The translations under genes were made by a program, and so were the position numbers. The notes under the pieces were generated by a model that did no database searches, was not told the origin of the DNA, and worked only from the letters and a program-made list of their open reading frames with translations. Below, piece by piece: positions 21,901 to 31,173 of a stretch of DNA of 64,000 nt. Position 1 is the stretch's first letter. Every line of letters begins with the position of its first letter. Source of the DNA: Oceanospirillaceae bacterium (lineage in GTDB: Bacteria; Pseudomonadota; Gammaproteobacteria; Pseudomonadales; Balneatricaceae); contig JABSRB010000001.1 of NCBI GenBank assembly GCA_013215375.1, positions 124,001 through 188,000 of the forward strand, read 5' to 3'.

Positions 21901-22543
21901 AGATGCCGCTAGTTACAAGGGTAGTGACTTAACCATCGAAAGTGATTTGTACTCAACCATTTATGATATAAATAACGGCTCAGGAGGGGATGCTACTAGC
22001 TCAGTCACTATTACCCCTAAAACAATTACTGTTAGTGATGTAACGGCGCAGGATAAAGTGTTTGATGGCAATACTAGTGCAGTGCTTACAGGTGCTAGTT
22101 TATCTGGAGTCATCGATAACGAGGAAGTGAATCTACAGACCGATGGCACGTTCCTGACCCCCGATGTTGGTAATAACAAAGATGTCTTGGCTGATTATAG
22201 TATCAACAACAGTAACTACCAATTAACGACAAAGAGTGAAGTTTTAAAGGCTAGCATCACCAGTACAACCACTACACCCACTACACCCACTACACCCATT
22301 GTCACTATCACTCCTGTATCACCAAACATTCCAGAGCAAAATAACACTATTAGCGCCACACCTGAGTTCGATGCCAACCCCTTTGGAGAAACAGCCGCAG
22401 GTGGAGGCCCTGAGTTAGGCGGACAAGGTGTGGTCGATTGCGTCATGCTGCTGGATAACATAGGGAGCGAAAGCACTGAGGAAATGACAGAAAACTCCTT
22501 CAACTGTGCCATTTCAGCCGGGCAATCTAACGACAATAGTTAA
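18914..22543 (+). CDS. TpsA exoprotein 2, paralogue of TpsA1
   Basis: Same ESPR, TPS domain, GLUG repeats and C-terminus EFDANPFGETAAGG..EEMTENSFNCAISAGQSND as TpsA1. Confidence 0.9.
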   Translation: MNNIYKTVWSNAKQCFVVTSELAKSAGKKSSLVLKSITFLTLPLLSLLSTLLVNAAPQNGVVTQGSASISSQGSTTTINQSSSKAIINWSSFNIDRSETVNFKQPSVSAVALNRINDSNGSQIMGSLNANGNVFLINPNGITFAKGAQVNVAGLVASTLTISDEKFLKGNYQFSATGNNDGKITNFGKINANTIALLGNQVINNGWIVATAGDTPADIALVAADNVTIKFGQYQRLGIKINKGTLNALVNNQQLIQADGGKILLRAAAANTLLGAAVNNSGTIRAQTLQEINGEILLLADMQNGTTNVSGILDASAPTKGNGGFIETSAATVNIQNNSVITTLAALGDNGNWLIDPADYTIAATGGDITGADLSTNLNLTNVIIQTSTFTDVGEPGDIYVNDDISWSASTSLTLIAENNIYINSEIKATGDGAGVIFDTALDDEASTAEFIESQHLQLGENGKVTLLGEDAIYQLDDQDYLVINGNNTSIDGDSALEELQNINENLELELNYVLGDDIDASDTLNWNDGDGFVPLGDFDTPFSGMFSGSGHEIDQLVIDLPDDSLVGLFGITVDTLIRDVGLTNINITGESAVGGIVGAQIDSAIYQSYVTGIVSGEFLVGGIAGGQMFSSINNSYSTANTSGDYVVGGIVGGQLFSSINSSHTTGSTSGYGDVDEIEDINGIGGIAGVQFNSTIDDSYSIGDTSGVDIVGGIVGLSSDLFLDFDECECFEDEVEFEISDEFSSQSIVTNSYSTGDTSGEDYIGGIAGIQENGIINNSYTTGDVNGADFVGGIAGLSYSSSSEPSPFEYVIADEPQEQEQSSVIDTYSKGDVNGESNVGGLIGSAINSRVATSYSSGAVTGDTNTGGFIGSNENSAIEDSFFTESTAQAQGIGEEISDSPSVDLTLLSTAESMQLSSYIGFDISDEFNAGTVWRIYEGHITPVLSYFLTPVSDFNAQLSTIYFGNQVNAVANSVSYADTVDSTQIFGTVTLQTNSADAASYKGSDLTIESDLYSTIYDINNGSGGDATSSVTITPKTITVSDVTAQDKVFDGNTSAVLTGASLSGVIDNEEVNLQTDGTFLTPDVGNNKDVLADYSINNSNYQLTTKSEVLKASITSTTTTPTTPTTPIVTITPVSPNIPEQNNTISATPEFDANPFGETAAGGGPELGGQGVVDCVMLLDNIGSESTEEMTENSFNCAISAGQSNDNS

Positions 22544-22791
22544 AGTACCTATTCAGCAACGAGAGATCACCAACTTAGACCTTGGCTGCAGTGCTAGCTA
22601 TCTATAGGCTAAGCCCTAATTTCAGCATATAGCCGTTTAAAATCAGTTTATTACACATAATCTATGTATGAAATATTTCAGCGACAAGACTGTCTCTACC
22701 GTTCAACATGATTTATATGCAATTCAATTAACACCATAAATTCATTAATTTATGCTACATTAATTATCCATGGAGGGCTTATTATTAGAGG

Positions 22792-23796
22792 ATGATACTA
22801 AACATGATAATATTTCTAAACAGAATAATGGTAAAGCTAAGCCTAGCCAAATCCCTATTAATCTGGTTATTACTCGCTACCCTCTCTTTCTCCCCTCTTG
22901 CCACCGCAAGCCCTAAGCCACCAATAATGATCCCTTTATTAGACTGGAGTAGCCAGCGGGTAGTCGTCAAAGCCATTGGCTTATATTTCACTGAGCACAA
23001 ATATCCAGTCATCTATAAGACTATGACCTCCAATAGGTTGTGGGGATCTTTGGCCAGAGGCAATGTCTATTTTCACACGAATGTGTGGCAAGCCTCTGGT
23101 GGTAAAAAACTCCAATCAATGCTAGAGAAGAAACGTATCATTGATATGGGTAATCACTCTGCGCAAACGATGGAAGAATGGTGGTACCCGCTATATGTTG
23201 AAAAGCACTGCCCGGGACTTCCTGATTGGGGGGCATTACTGCAATGCTCACACATATTCGCACCCTCCGATGATACTAAAGGAGTCTATAACGTGGGCCC
23301 TTGGCAATACAATGACGCAGATTTAATCCGCAGTTTAGGTTTGAATTTTCATATTAAAGAGTATCAAAATTATAATCAAATTTGGAAAAAGCTGGAGCGG
23401 GCCATCGCCCGTCAACAACCCATATTATTACTCAACTGGACACCCAATTGGACGGATCAACGCATCCCTGGAAGATTTATAGAGTTCCCTCTGTTTCACC
23501 CTAAGTGTGAGACCCAGGCAAGTTGGGGAATCAACCCCGAACTAAAATACGACTGTGGCAATATCCGCAACGGCTGGATCAAGAAAGTGGCATGGAACGG
23601 ACTAGAACAGACTGCACCTTGTATTTTCAAGTTTATAGGCAATATGGATTTAACTAACCCAATGATCGCTGAGGCATCAGCGCTAGTAGATTACGACAAA
23701 AAATCAGAGGATTTGGCTGCTATATTGTGGCTAGAAAAATATCGATCAAAGTTTCGCACTTGGACAGCAAAGGGTTGCTTTAATACAGCAAGTTAA
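22792..23796 (+). CDS. Glycine betaine/choline-type ABC substrate-binding protein (OpuAC family), orphan
   Basis: Signal peptide; LLDWSSQRVVVKAIGLYF, NVWQASGGKKL, ILLLNWTPNW, KKVAWNGLEQTAP patterns of OpuAC proteins. Confidence 0.75.
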   Translation: MILNMIIFLNRIMVKLSLAKSLLIWLLLATLSFSPLATASPKPPIMIPLLDWSSQRVVVKAIGLYFTEHKYPVIYKTMTSNRLWGSLARGNVYFHTNVWQASGGKKLQSMLEKKRIIDMGNHSAQTMEEWWYPLYVEKHCPGLPDWGALLQCSHIFAPSDDTKGVYNVGPWQYNDADLIRSLGLNFHIKEYQNYNQIWKKLERAIARQQPILLLNWTPNWTDQRIPGRFIEFPLFHPKCETQASWGINPELKYDCGNIRNGWIKKVAWNGLEQTAPCIFKFIGNMDLTNPMIAEASALVDYDKKSEDLAAILWLEKYRSKFRTWTAKGCFNTAS

Positions 23797-23899
23797 TATT
23801 TCTTTGTTTAGCGCTTATTTTTTTCAAAGCTAGATTTTCTAGCGACGATAGAGCCGCTGGCAATCCCTAAATAAGCAATGCCAACAGCTTTAGTTTGCT

Positions 23900-25204
23900 T
23901 TAAACGATCCCCGATCCACTGCGACTAGCATCCACAGGACGCTGCGCTGCACAAACTTCACGGTAACCGCTGGCGCGGTAACTTTGGATAGGATCTATCG
24001 CACCGCCGCTGCGCATTCTCGCCATTTGCAAAATAGGCTCTACATCTAAATTGTAGGCACTCTTTAATGTCGCTTGCGCCATCATTGCATCATTACCTTG
24101 CTGGTAACCGCTTAGCTTTTGACGATTAACCAGTAGTGCTTTAACAAATGAGCGCTGCACTTCTGCGGCTGAGTAAATCAAGCTCTCTATTGGGTCAGTG
24201 ACGTTGTGCGACTGATCCAACATGTAAAAAGGCGAAAAACTTGAATTGGTATTTTGTATATCCACCAACTCGTTAAACACTAAAAACAGTTGGTAGGGAT
24301 TGATCGAACCCGAATCTAAATCGTCATCACCGTATTTACTGTCATTAAAATGGAAGCCGCCAAGTTTGCCAAATTGGGAGAGGCGCGAAACGATCATCTC
24401 TATGTTGACGTTCGGTGCATGGTGCCCTAAATCCACCAGACATTTACAGCGCTCACCGGTCTGGGTCGCCGCCAAATAACTGCTGCCCCAATCTTGAATC
24501 ACCGTCGAGTAAAACGCCGGCTCAAAAATCTTGTGCTCCAGCAACATGCTCCAATCATCGGGCATGGCACTATAAATTTCTGCAGTGCAGTCTAAATAGC
24601 GAGAGAATGCATTGGCAAAGTGCTGTTGACCCGGGAAATTAGAGCCATCACCCACCCATACCGTCAGTGCTTTTGAGCCGAGTTTTTTACCGAGCTCTAT
24701 CACTTCAATATTGTGCGCCACCGCCTGCTCGCGCATTGCGCTTTCACTGTGGGCCAAACTACCGTATTTGTAGGAGTGCGCTTGGTCCTTTTGATCTTGA
24801 AAGGTATTGGAGTTCATCGCATCAAAACTCAAACCCAAATCATTAGTGTAAGCCAATAACTCGCTAGGATCTGAGGGGGTGTCCCAGGGAATGTGCAGTG
24901 AAACGCTGGGAGTCGCTCTTCCCAAGTGCTGTACTACGGCGCAATCCGCCACTTTTTCGTAGATGTTACGCGGCTCGCCCTGCCCTGGAAAGCGTGCAAA
25001 GCGGGTGCCGCCAGTACCAAGCCCCCAAGAGGGCAATGCTACAGAGAAAGTGCTGGCTTGAGCGGTGAGCTGTTCAATGTCAGTGCCATCGCGAGCCAAT
25101 CTTTCACCCAAGGCCTGATAATCACTCTCTAAAGAGCGGCTTAAAGGGCTGTTATGATCGGCAATGTGCTGCGCATCGATAGTCTGTTTACTGGTTATTG
25201 TCAT
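23900..25204 (-). CDS. rhaI: L-rhamnose isomerase (RhaI type)
   Basis: Xylose-isomerase-like TIM-barrel sequence (GGFHFNDSKYGDDDLDSGSINPYQLFLVFNEL); adjacent to rhamnulose-1-P aldolase fusion. Confidence 0.85.
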   Translation of the reverse strand: MTITSKQTIDAQHIADHNSPLSRSLESDYQALGERLARDGTDIEQLTAQASTFSVALPSWGLGTGGTRFARFPGQGEPRNIYEKVADCAVVQHLGRATPSVSLHIPWDTPSDPSELLAYTNDLGLSFDAMNSNTFQDQKDQAHSYKYGSLAHSESAMREQAVAHNIEVIELGKKLGSKALTVWVGDGSNFPGQQHFANAFSRYLDCTAEIYSAMPDDWSMLLEHKIFEPAFYSTVIQDWGSSYLAATQTGERCKCLVDLGHHAPNVNIEMIVSRLSQFGKLGGFHFNDSKYGDDDLDSGSINPYQLFLVFNELVDIQNTNSSFSPFYMLDQSHNVTDPIESLIYSAAEVQRSFVKALLVNRQKLSGYQQGNDAMMAQATLKSAYNLDVEPILQMARMRSGGAIDPIQSYRASGYREVCAAQRPVDASRSGSGIV

Positions 25205-25257
25205 TATTATTGTCCGTTTTAGCGGTCTTGCCGCAGTTGCAATATTATTGCTTATCA

Positions 25258-27360
25258 TTAACGAGTGAAAGAAGGCGCGTGCCCCGCATCCACATTCAAC
25301 ACATTACCGGTCGATTTTGAGGAGACATCCGCGACAAAGAAATAGACCCCCTCGGCGATGTCCTCTGGAAAAACATTTAGCTTTAATAAACTGCGCTGGC
25401 GATAGTGCTCTTCTAAATCGTCCGTCGACATTTTATAGGCGCTGGCACGCTCCTCTTTCCACTTGCCGCTCCAAATTTTAGAGCCGCGTAATACCGCATC
25501 GGGATTGACCACATTCGTTCTGATGCCAAAGGGGGCTCCCTCAAGTGCAATACAGCGCGCCAATTGGATCTCAGCGGCTTTTGCGGTGCAATAAGCAGAG
25601 GCATTGGCCGAGGCCACTAAACCATTTTTACTGGCGACGAACACAATAGAGCCGCCCATTTGCTGTACTTTCATCAGGCGGTAAGCCGAACGCGATACCA
25701 AGAAATAGCCGGTCGATAAAATCCCCTGATTGAAATTCCAATCCGCCAAGCTCGTTTCATCTAACGGCGCCGAAGATGCGATGCCGGCATTTGAGACTAA
25801 AATGTCGATACCACCAAAAATGCGTGAAGTATAAGTAAACGCATCTAGTACTTGCTGCTCATCAGTCACATCCATCTTGCAGGCGCTGATCACATCAGCA
25901 CTGTAAAGTTTGGAGAAATGCGCGACACTGTCATCTAAGCCTTTTTGATCAATATCGGTCAGCATCACGCAGGCACCTTGGCTGAGTAACTTATCGGCAG
26001 TAGCGCGACCTATGCCACCAGCACCGCCGGTAATCAGCGCGATTCTTCCCGCCAAACTTTTAGCTTTAGGCATGCGCTGTAATTTAGCTTCCTCTAACAG
26101 CCAGTACTCAATATTAAACGCCTCTTGCTCAGGCAGACCACAGTATTTATCAACCCCATTGGCATCGCGCATCACATTGATAGCATTGAGATAAAACTCA
26201 CCGGCGATACGCGCGGTGGCTTTATCTTTGGCAAAGGTCAGCATGCCGACCCCTGGGATCAAATACACTACCGGGTTAGCATCGCGAATCGCTGGGCTAT
26301 CGGCGTGTTTGCAGCGCTCATAATAGGCAGCATAGTCAGCTCTATAATCAGTTAACTGTTGCTCAAGTCCTGCTATCAACGGCTCTAAATTATCCGTTAC
26401 AGGATCATAATTTAGCACTATCGGTTTGATTTTAGTACGTAAAAAGTGATCTGGGCAAGATGTCCCCAGCGCTGCCAGTGATTCAAGCTGATGGCTGTTA
26501 ACAAATTCAAGAATTTGCTCTGCATCGTTAAAATGACCAATTTGGCGCTGCACTGCACTGGTTTTACCGCGAATAATCGGCATTAACTGCGCGGCGATGG
26601 CACTGCGCTGGTCGCGACTAACACTGGCAACACGCGCTCCGCCAAAAGCTTCACGCCCTGCCAACTGCTGATCCAACCAGTGCTGGGCCCTATTAATCAT
26701 CTCTACCGATATTTCATAACAGTCTTTGGCGCTATCCGCCCAGGTAAACAAACCGTGTGCCTCTAACACTACTCCTTTTAAGTGCGGGTTTTGCGTCGCT
26801 ATTTGAGACAACTCTAAACCCAGCTCAAAACCGGGTTTACGCCAGCCCAACCAGCCAATCTCGCCGCCGTACACTTGCTCGGTTATCGATCTTGAGTTTT
26901 CACAGGCGGCAATCGCAATCACCGCATCTGGGTGTAAATGATCGACATGTTTGTAGGGCACATAGGCATGTAGCGGTGTATCAATACTGGCGGCACGGCT
27001 ATTGAGATTAAAAGTACAGTGTGGCAGGTAAGCCACCATTTCATCTTCATAGCTGTCGCCGCGATACAAATCTTTGATGGCGATTAGCTTATCCATATAA
27101 AGGGTAGAAAAACCAGCGAGCTCAATACTACCAATATCCCCGCCAGAGCCTTTCACCCAGAGCACTTCTACCTCTGCCTTGCTAATAGGATCAATACTCA
27201 TGACCTTGGCCGAGGTATTGCCCCCGCCGTAGTTCGTGACTTTCGGGTCTGACCCCAACAAGTTAGAGCGATATTTCAACAGTTCAGGCTCACTCATTTG
27301 CGCCGCTACTTGCTCATCCCAGCGCAGTGTAATGAGTTTACTATTGTCAGTGTCGGGCAT
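25258..27360 (-). CDS. rhaD: Bifunctional rhamnulose-1-phosphate aldolase/short-chain alcohol dehydrogenase
   Basis: Class II aldolase N-terminal half plus SDR C-terminal half (GRIALITGGAGGIGRATADKL, AYCTAKAAE). Confidence 0.9.
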   Translation of the reverse strand: MPDTDNSKLITLRWDEQVAAQMSEPELLKYRSNLLGSDPKVTNYGGGNTSAKVMSIDPISKAEVEVLWVKGSGGDIGSIELAGFSTLYMDKLIAIKDLYRGDSYEDEMVAYLPHCTFNLNSRAASIDTPLHAYVPYKHVDHLHPDAVIAIAACENSRSITEQVYGGEIGWLGWRKPGFELGLELSQIATQNPHLKGVVLEAHGLFTWADSAKDCYEISVEMINRAQHWLDQQLAGREAFGGARVASVSRDQRSAIAAQLMPIIRGKTSAVQRQIGHFNDAEQILEFVNSHQLESLAALGTSCPDHFLRTKIKPIVLNYDPVTDNLEPLIAGLEQQLTDYRADYAAYYERCKHADSPAIRDANPVVYLIPGVGMLTFAKDKATARIAGEFYLNAINVMRDANGVDKYCGLPEQEAFNIEYWLLEEAKLQRMPKAKSLAGRIALITGGAGGIGRATADKLLSQGACVMLTDIDQKGLDDSVAHFSKLYSADVISACKMDVTDEQQVLDAFTYTSRIFGGIDILVSNAGIASSAPLDETSLADWNFNQGILSTGYFLVSRSAYRLMKVQQMGGSIVFVASKNGLVASANASAYCTAKAAEIQLARCIALEGAPFGIRTNVVNPDAVLRGSKIWSGKWKEERASAYKMSTDDLEEHYRQRSLLKLNVFPEDIAEGVYFFVADVSSKSTGNVLNVDAGHAPSFTR

Positions 27361-27472
27361 TAGATGGAACCTCGTTAAGTTTATTTATGGTCGTGCTGAA
27401 TTTTAAAATTGCCACGGCTTTGCTATCCATCAAAAACTGCGTGGTTGAAGAGCGCCAAGAAAGCCCTTAAAA

Positions 27473-27575
27473 TCAACCACTAAAAATGCAGAACCAATCA
27501 AACAAAGCCAATACCAATCAAAAGCAATCAACGAAATGTACATTATCTGTCAAAAACAGTCAACTTCATTCAAAA
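27473..27575. promoter_or_regulatory. Candidate DeoR-type operator array in the divergent rha intergenic region
   Basis: TCAA motifs at 27473, 27498, 27518, 27528, 27550, 27560 and 27570, several exactly 10 bp apart. Confidence 0.5.
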
Positions 27576-27636
27576 TATTGCACAAAAAGCTTGATAATGA
27601 TTTTTTGTTCAGTCATATTCGATCTAAGGAGAACTT

Positions 27637-28419
27637 ATGCACGAGCGTGAACGACATAGAATAATTCTGTCAGAGGCTGCGACTAAACCCGTAGTGACGA
27701 TTAGCTACTTAGTAGAACTGTTAGATGCTTCTGAAGCCACTATTCGCCGCGATGTCAACTTTTTGCATAACGAAGGCAAACTCAGAAAAGTACGCGGTGG
27801 TGCTGAATCACTGCACCCGCCGACATCCACAGGATTGGCTGGGCGCCCATTTGCTATTAGCCAGTCGATCAATGCAAAGGCTAAAAGCCGGGTGGCGCAG
27901 GCCGCTGCGGCGCTATGTACAGAGGGAGAGTCAATCATCATCGGCGGCGGCTCCACTGCGTTTATGATGGCAGAGCACATCAAACACATGCAGTTAGATG
28001 TTATGACCAACTCTTTTGTGATTGCTGAATACCTGCTCAGAGAGGGCAACTGCAACGTAACAGTGCCCAGTGGCAAGATATACCGGGAGCAAAATTTGAT
28101 TTTGAGCCCTTACCCTGAAGATGGCTCGTCCCAGTTCTACGCCAGCAAAATGTTTTTTGGCGCACAGGGAGTCGGCAATTTAGGCGTCATGGAGACCGAC
28201 CCGCAAATTGTCCAGGGCACTACTCGCTTGTTAGGGCAAGCAGAACAGCGAATTTTACTGATAGACAGCAGTAAGTTCACCTTGAGCAGTAGCATGATTA
28301 CCTGCTCATTAGCAGCGTTAGACACTGTGGTCACCGATCAAGGTGTCAGCAACAAGAGCATTAAAATGATAGAAGCTTCAGGCTGTCGACTCATCATTGC
28401 AGGAGAGTCGTCCGTCTAA
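27637..28419 (+). CDS. DeoR-family transcriptional regulator of the rhamnose locus
   Basis: N-terminal HTH MHERERHRIILSEAATKPVVTISYLVELLDASEATIRRDVNFL. Confidence 0.85.
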   Translation: MHERERHRIILSEAATKPVVTISYLVELLDASEATIRRDVNFLHNEGKLRKVRGGAESLHPPTSTGLAGRPFAISQSINAKAKSRVAQAAAALCTEGESIIIGGGSTAFMMAEHIKHMQLDVMTNSFVIAEYLLREGNCNVTVPSGKIYREQNLILSPYPEDGSSQFYASKMFFGAQGVGNLGVMETDPQIVQGTTRLLGQAEQRILLIDSSKFTLSSSMITCSLAALDTVVTDQGVSNKSIKMIEASGCRLIIAGESSV

Positions 28420-28471
28420 ACCAAGCGTCAAGATCGGCGCTGATTAATAATAAATAAAACGGAGATAGACC

Positions 28472-29467
28472 ATGATGTTCAAGAAATTACTCGCCACCAC
28501 CGCCATCGCCGTGGCCATGATGTCAACCGGGGTTGTGCAAGCAGCTGACATTAAAATTGGCTTAGTGGTAAAAGCATTGGGAATAGGTTTTTTTGAGGCC
28601 GCCAACGAGGGCGCTCAGGAAGCAGCTAAAGAGCTCGGCGGGGTACAGGTCATTTATACTGGCCCCACCAGCACTACCGCTGAGGGGCAAATCGAAGTCA
28701 TCAGTGCGCTGATTGCACAAAAAGTGGATGCTATTGCGGTCTCTGCTAATGATACCGATGCACTGGTACCAATTCTTGCCAAAGCGCAAAAACGTGGCAT
28801 CAAGGTTATCTCTTGGGATTCAGGGGTGGCTAAAAAAGGTCGTCAAATGCATCTCAACCCTTCTAGCAACGCCCTTATCGGTGAAATGAACATCAAACTC
28901 GCTGCCGATGCCCTTAAAGCAGGTAACTTTGCCAGCGGTGATGTTGCCATCTTAAGTGCCACGCCGACCTCTACTAACCAAAACATTTGGATTGAGGAGA
29001 TGAAGAAGGTATTGCCTAAGTACAGTAATTTAAATCTAGTCGCCACTGTCTACGGTGATGACTTAGCGGATAAGAGCTATCGCGAAGCGCAGGCACTACT
29101 TAAGACTTATCCCAATTTAAAAGCGATTATCGCACCGACCACTGTGGGCATTTTAGCCGCGGCACAAGCGGTCAAAGATGCAGGCAAAATTGGCAAGGTA
29201 TATGTTACCGGTTTAGGTCTCCCCTCTGAACTTGCAGGTCACGTAGATTCAGGCGCGGTACACTCTTTTGCCATCTGGAATCCCATCGATCTGGGATACG
29301 CTGCCACTATGATTGCCTACAACTTAGTGAAAGGTAATGGCAGTGATACTAAAATCGGCATGGGCCGCTTAGGCGATGCCAACTTAGATGAAAATGGCGA
29401 AGCGGCCATGAGCGAGCCATTCATTTACGATGCCTCAAACGTGCACAAGTTTGCCGATATTTTTTAA
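28472..29467 (+). CDS. rhaS: Rhamnose ABC transporter substrate-binding protein
   Basis: Signal peptide, periplasmic sugar-binding fold (DIKIGLVVKALGIGFFEAANEGAQEAAKELG). Confidence 0.9.
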   Translation: MMFKKLLATTAIAVAMMSTGVVQAADIKIGLVVKALGIGFFEAANEGAQEAAKELGGVQVIYTGPTSTTAEGQIEVISALIAQKVDAIAVSANDTDALVPILAKAQKRGIKVISWDSGVAKKGRQMHLNPSSNALIGEMNIKLAADALKAGNFASGDVAILSATPTSTNQNIWIEEMKKVLPKYSNLNLVATVYGDDLADKSYREAQALLKTYPNLKAIIAPTTVGILAAAQAVKDAGKIGKVYVTGLGLPSELAGHVDSGAVHSFAIWNPIDLGYAATMIAYNLVKGNGSDTKIGMGRLGDANLDENGEAAMSEPFIYDASNVHKFADIF

Positions 29468-29658
29468 AGATCAGCGTTAAGTCACAGCGCAACACCAACA
29501 GTTAAATACCCGGGGTAACTGACTGTTGGTCACTGTGCTATGACTTAGCCCTCTATAACTTCTCACTTCAACCTTGTTCCACACATAAAAGCACCAAAGA
29601 CTAAATTAGTACTGATTTCTACAACAATCAAAAACATTCTAATAAAGATAATAATACT

Positions 29659-31173
29659 ATGTCGCAAACACCTTTTTACTCCCTGCGCGGGATTAGCAAG
29701 GCATTTCCCGGGGTCAAAGCCCTCGATGAAGTGCAATTAGACCTGTATCCCGGTGAAGTAATGGCATTGATTGGCGAAAATGGCGCCGGTAAATCTACCT
29801 TAGTCAAAACCATGACTGGCATCTACCAGCCCGACTCAGGTGAGTTAAAACTCGCGGGCGAGTCCATCCATTTAGCCACGCCCGACGCTGCCAGAAAATT
29901 AGGCATTACTGCCATTCACCAAGAAACCGTATTGTTTGATGAGCTGAGTGTCACCGAAAACATTTTCACCGGCCACCATTTAACCCGCGGTCCCCTTAAA
30001 ATGCTCGATTGGCGCGCCATGCGCAGCCAGTGCGTAAAGATCCTGGCGGATATAGAAGCGCAGATTGATCCAGATATTCTGCTAAAACATTTGAGCATCG
30101 GTCAGCGACACATGGTCGCCATTGCTCGGGCACTGTCCTTTGATGCCAAAGTGGTGATTTTAGATGAGCCCACCGCCGCTCTGTCCATCTACGAGACTCA
30201 AGAGCTGTACAAAATTGTCGAAAAGCTCAAAAGCGCCGGCTGCGCAATCATGTTTATCAGCCATAAATTTGATGAAGTATTTGCCATCGCCGATCGCTAC
30301 ACGGTATTTCGCGATGGCTGTTTTGTCGACCAGGGAAAAATTATCGATATCACCCAGGCACAATTAGTGACGATGATGGTCGGGCGCACCGTTGATCAAG
30401 TCTATCCTAAAGAAAATATCCCCTTAGGCAGCAATGTGCTTAAAGTCGCTAACTTCTCACATCCCACCGAATTCAATGATCTCAGTTTTGAGCTGCGCGC
30501 CGGTGAAATTTTGGGTTTCTACGGTTTAGTCGGCGCCGGTAGAACAGAGCTAATGCAAGCGATTTACGGCGTTTCAAAAATAACCCAAGGCAGTATTGAG
30601 GTAGAGGGAGTCAGCGTTATCATCCACTCCCCGGCCGATGCCATCAAAGCCGGTATCGTCTATGTGCCCGAGGAGCGCCAGAGCCAAGGGGTGGTTTTAG
30701 ATTTGCCTATCGATCAAAACATTACCTTGCCACAACTTAGTAAAATCAATAAAAACGGCTTACTTAATCAACACAGTGAATACGCCCTGGCCGATGAATA
30801 CGCCAGCCGCTTGCGCGTAAAAGCGCCCAATTGGCACGAGCCAGTGGGCAACTTATCCGGTGGTAACCAGCAAAAAGTGGTTATTGCAAAATGGTTGGCG
30901 ACCCAGCCCAAGGTGATCATTTTAGATGAGCCGACTAAGGGCATAGACATCAGCTCTAAAGCGGCGGTACACAGTTTTATGTCGGAGTTAGTCAAACAGG
31001 GGCTGGCCGTGATTATGGTCTCCTCCGAATTACCAGAGGTAATGGGCATGTCTGATCGCATCATTGTGATGAGCGAGGGGCTGCAAGTGTGTGAATTTAA
31101 CCGAGCAGATTTTAACGCAGAGAAAATCGTCAGTGCGGCGAGCGGAGGCCTCAATGAAAAAACTATTCACTAG
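29659..31173 (+). CDS. rhaT: Rhamnose ABC transporter, duplicated ATP-binding protein
   Basis: Two ABC cassettes; Walker A GENGAGKST, LSGGNQQK signature. Confidence 0.9.
   Translation: MSQTPFYSLRGISKAFPGVKALDEVQLDLYPGEVMALIGENGAGKSTLVKTMTGIYQPDSGELKLAGESIHLATPDAARKLGITAIHQETVLFDELSVTENIFTGHHLTRGPLKMLDWRAMRSQCVKILADIEAQIDPDILLKHLSIGQRHMVAIARALSFDAKVVILDEPTAALSIYETQELYKIVEKLKSAGCAIMFISHKFDEVFAIADRYTVFRDGCFVDQGKIIDITQAQLVTMMVGRTVDQVYPKENIPLGSNVLKVANFSHPTEFNDLSFELRAGEILGFYGLVGAGRTELMQAIYGVSKITQGSIEVEGVSVIIHSPADAIKAGIVYVPEERQSQGVVLDLPIDQNITLPQLSKINKNGLLNQHSEYALADEYASRLRVKAPNWHEPVGNLSGGNQQKVVIAKWLATQPKVIILDEPTKGIDISSKAAVHSFMSELVKQGLAVIMVSSELPEVMGMSDRIIVMSEGLQVCEFNRADFNAEKIVSAASGGLNEKTIH

Noticed and set aside
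27705-28076. 123-aa antisense ORF within the DeoR gene
   Set aside because: Antisense to a well-supported CDS; codon mirror artefact
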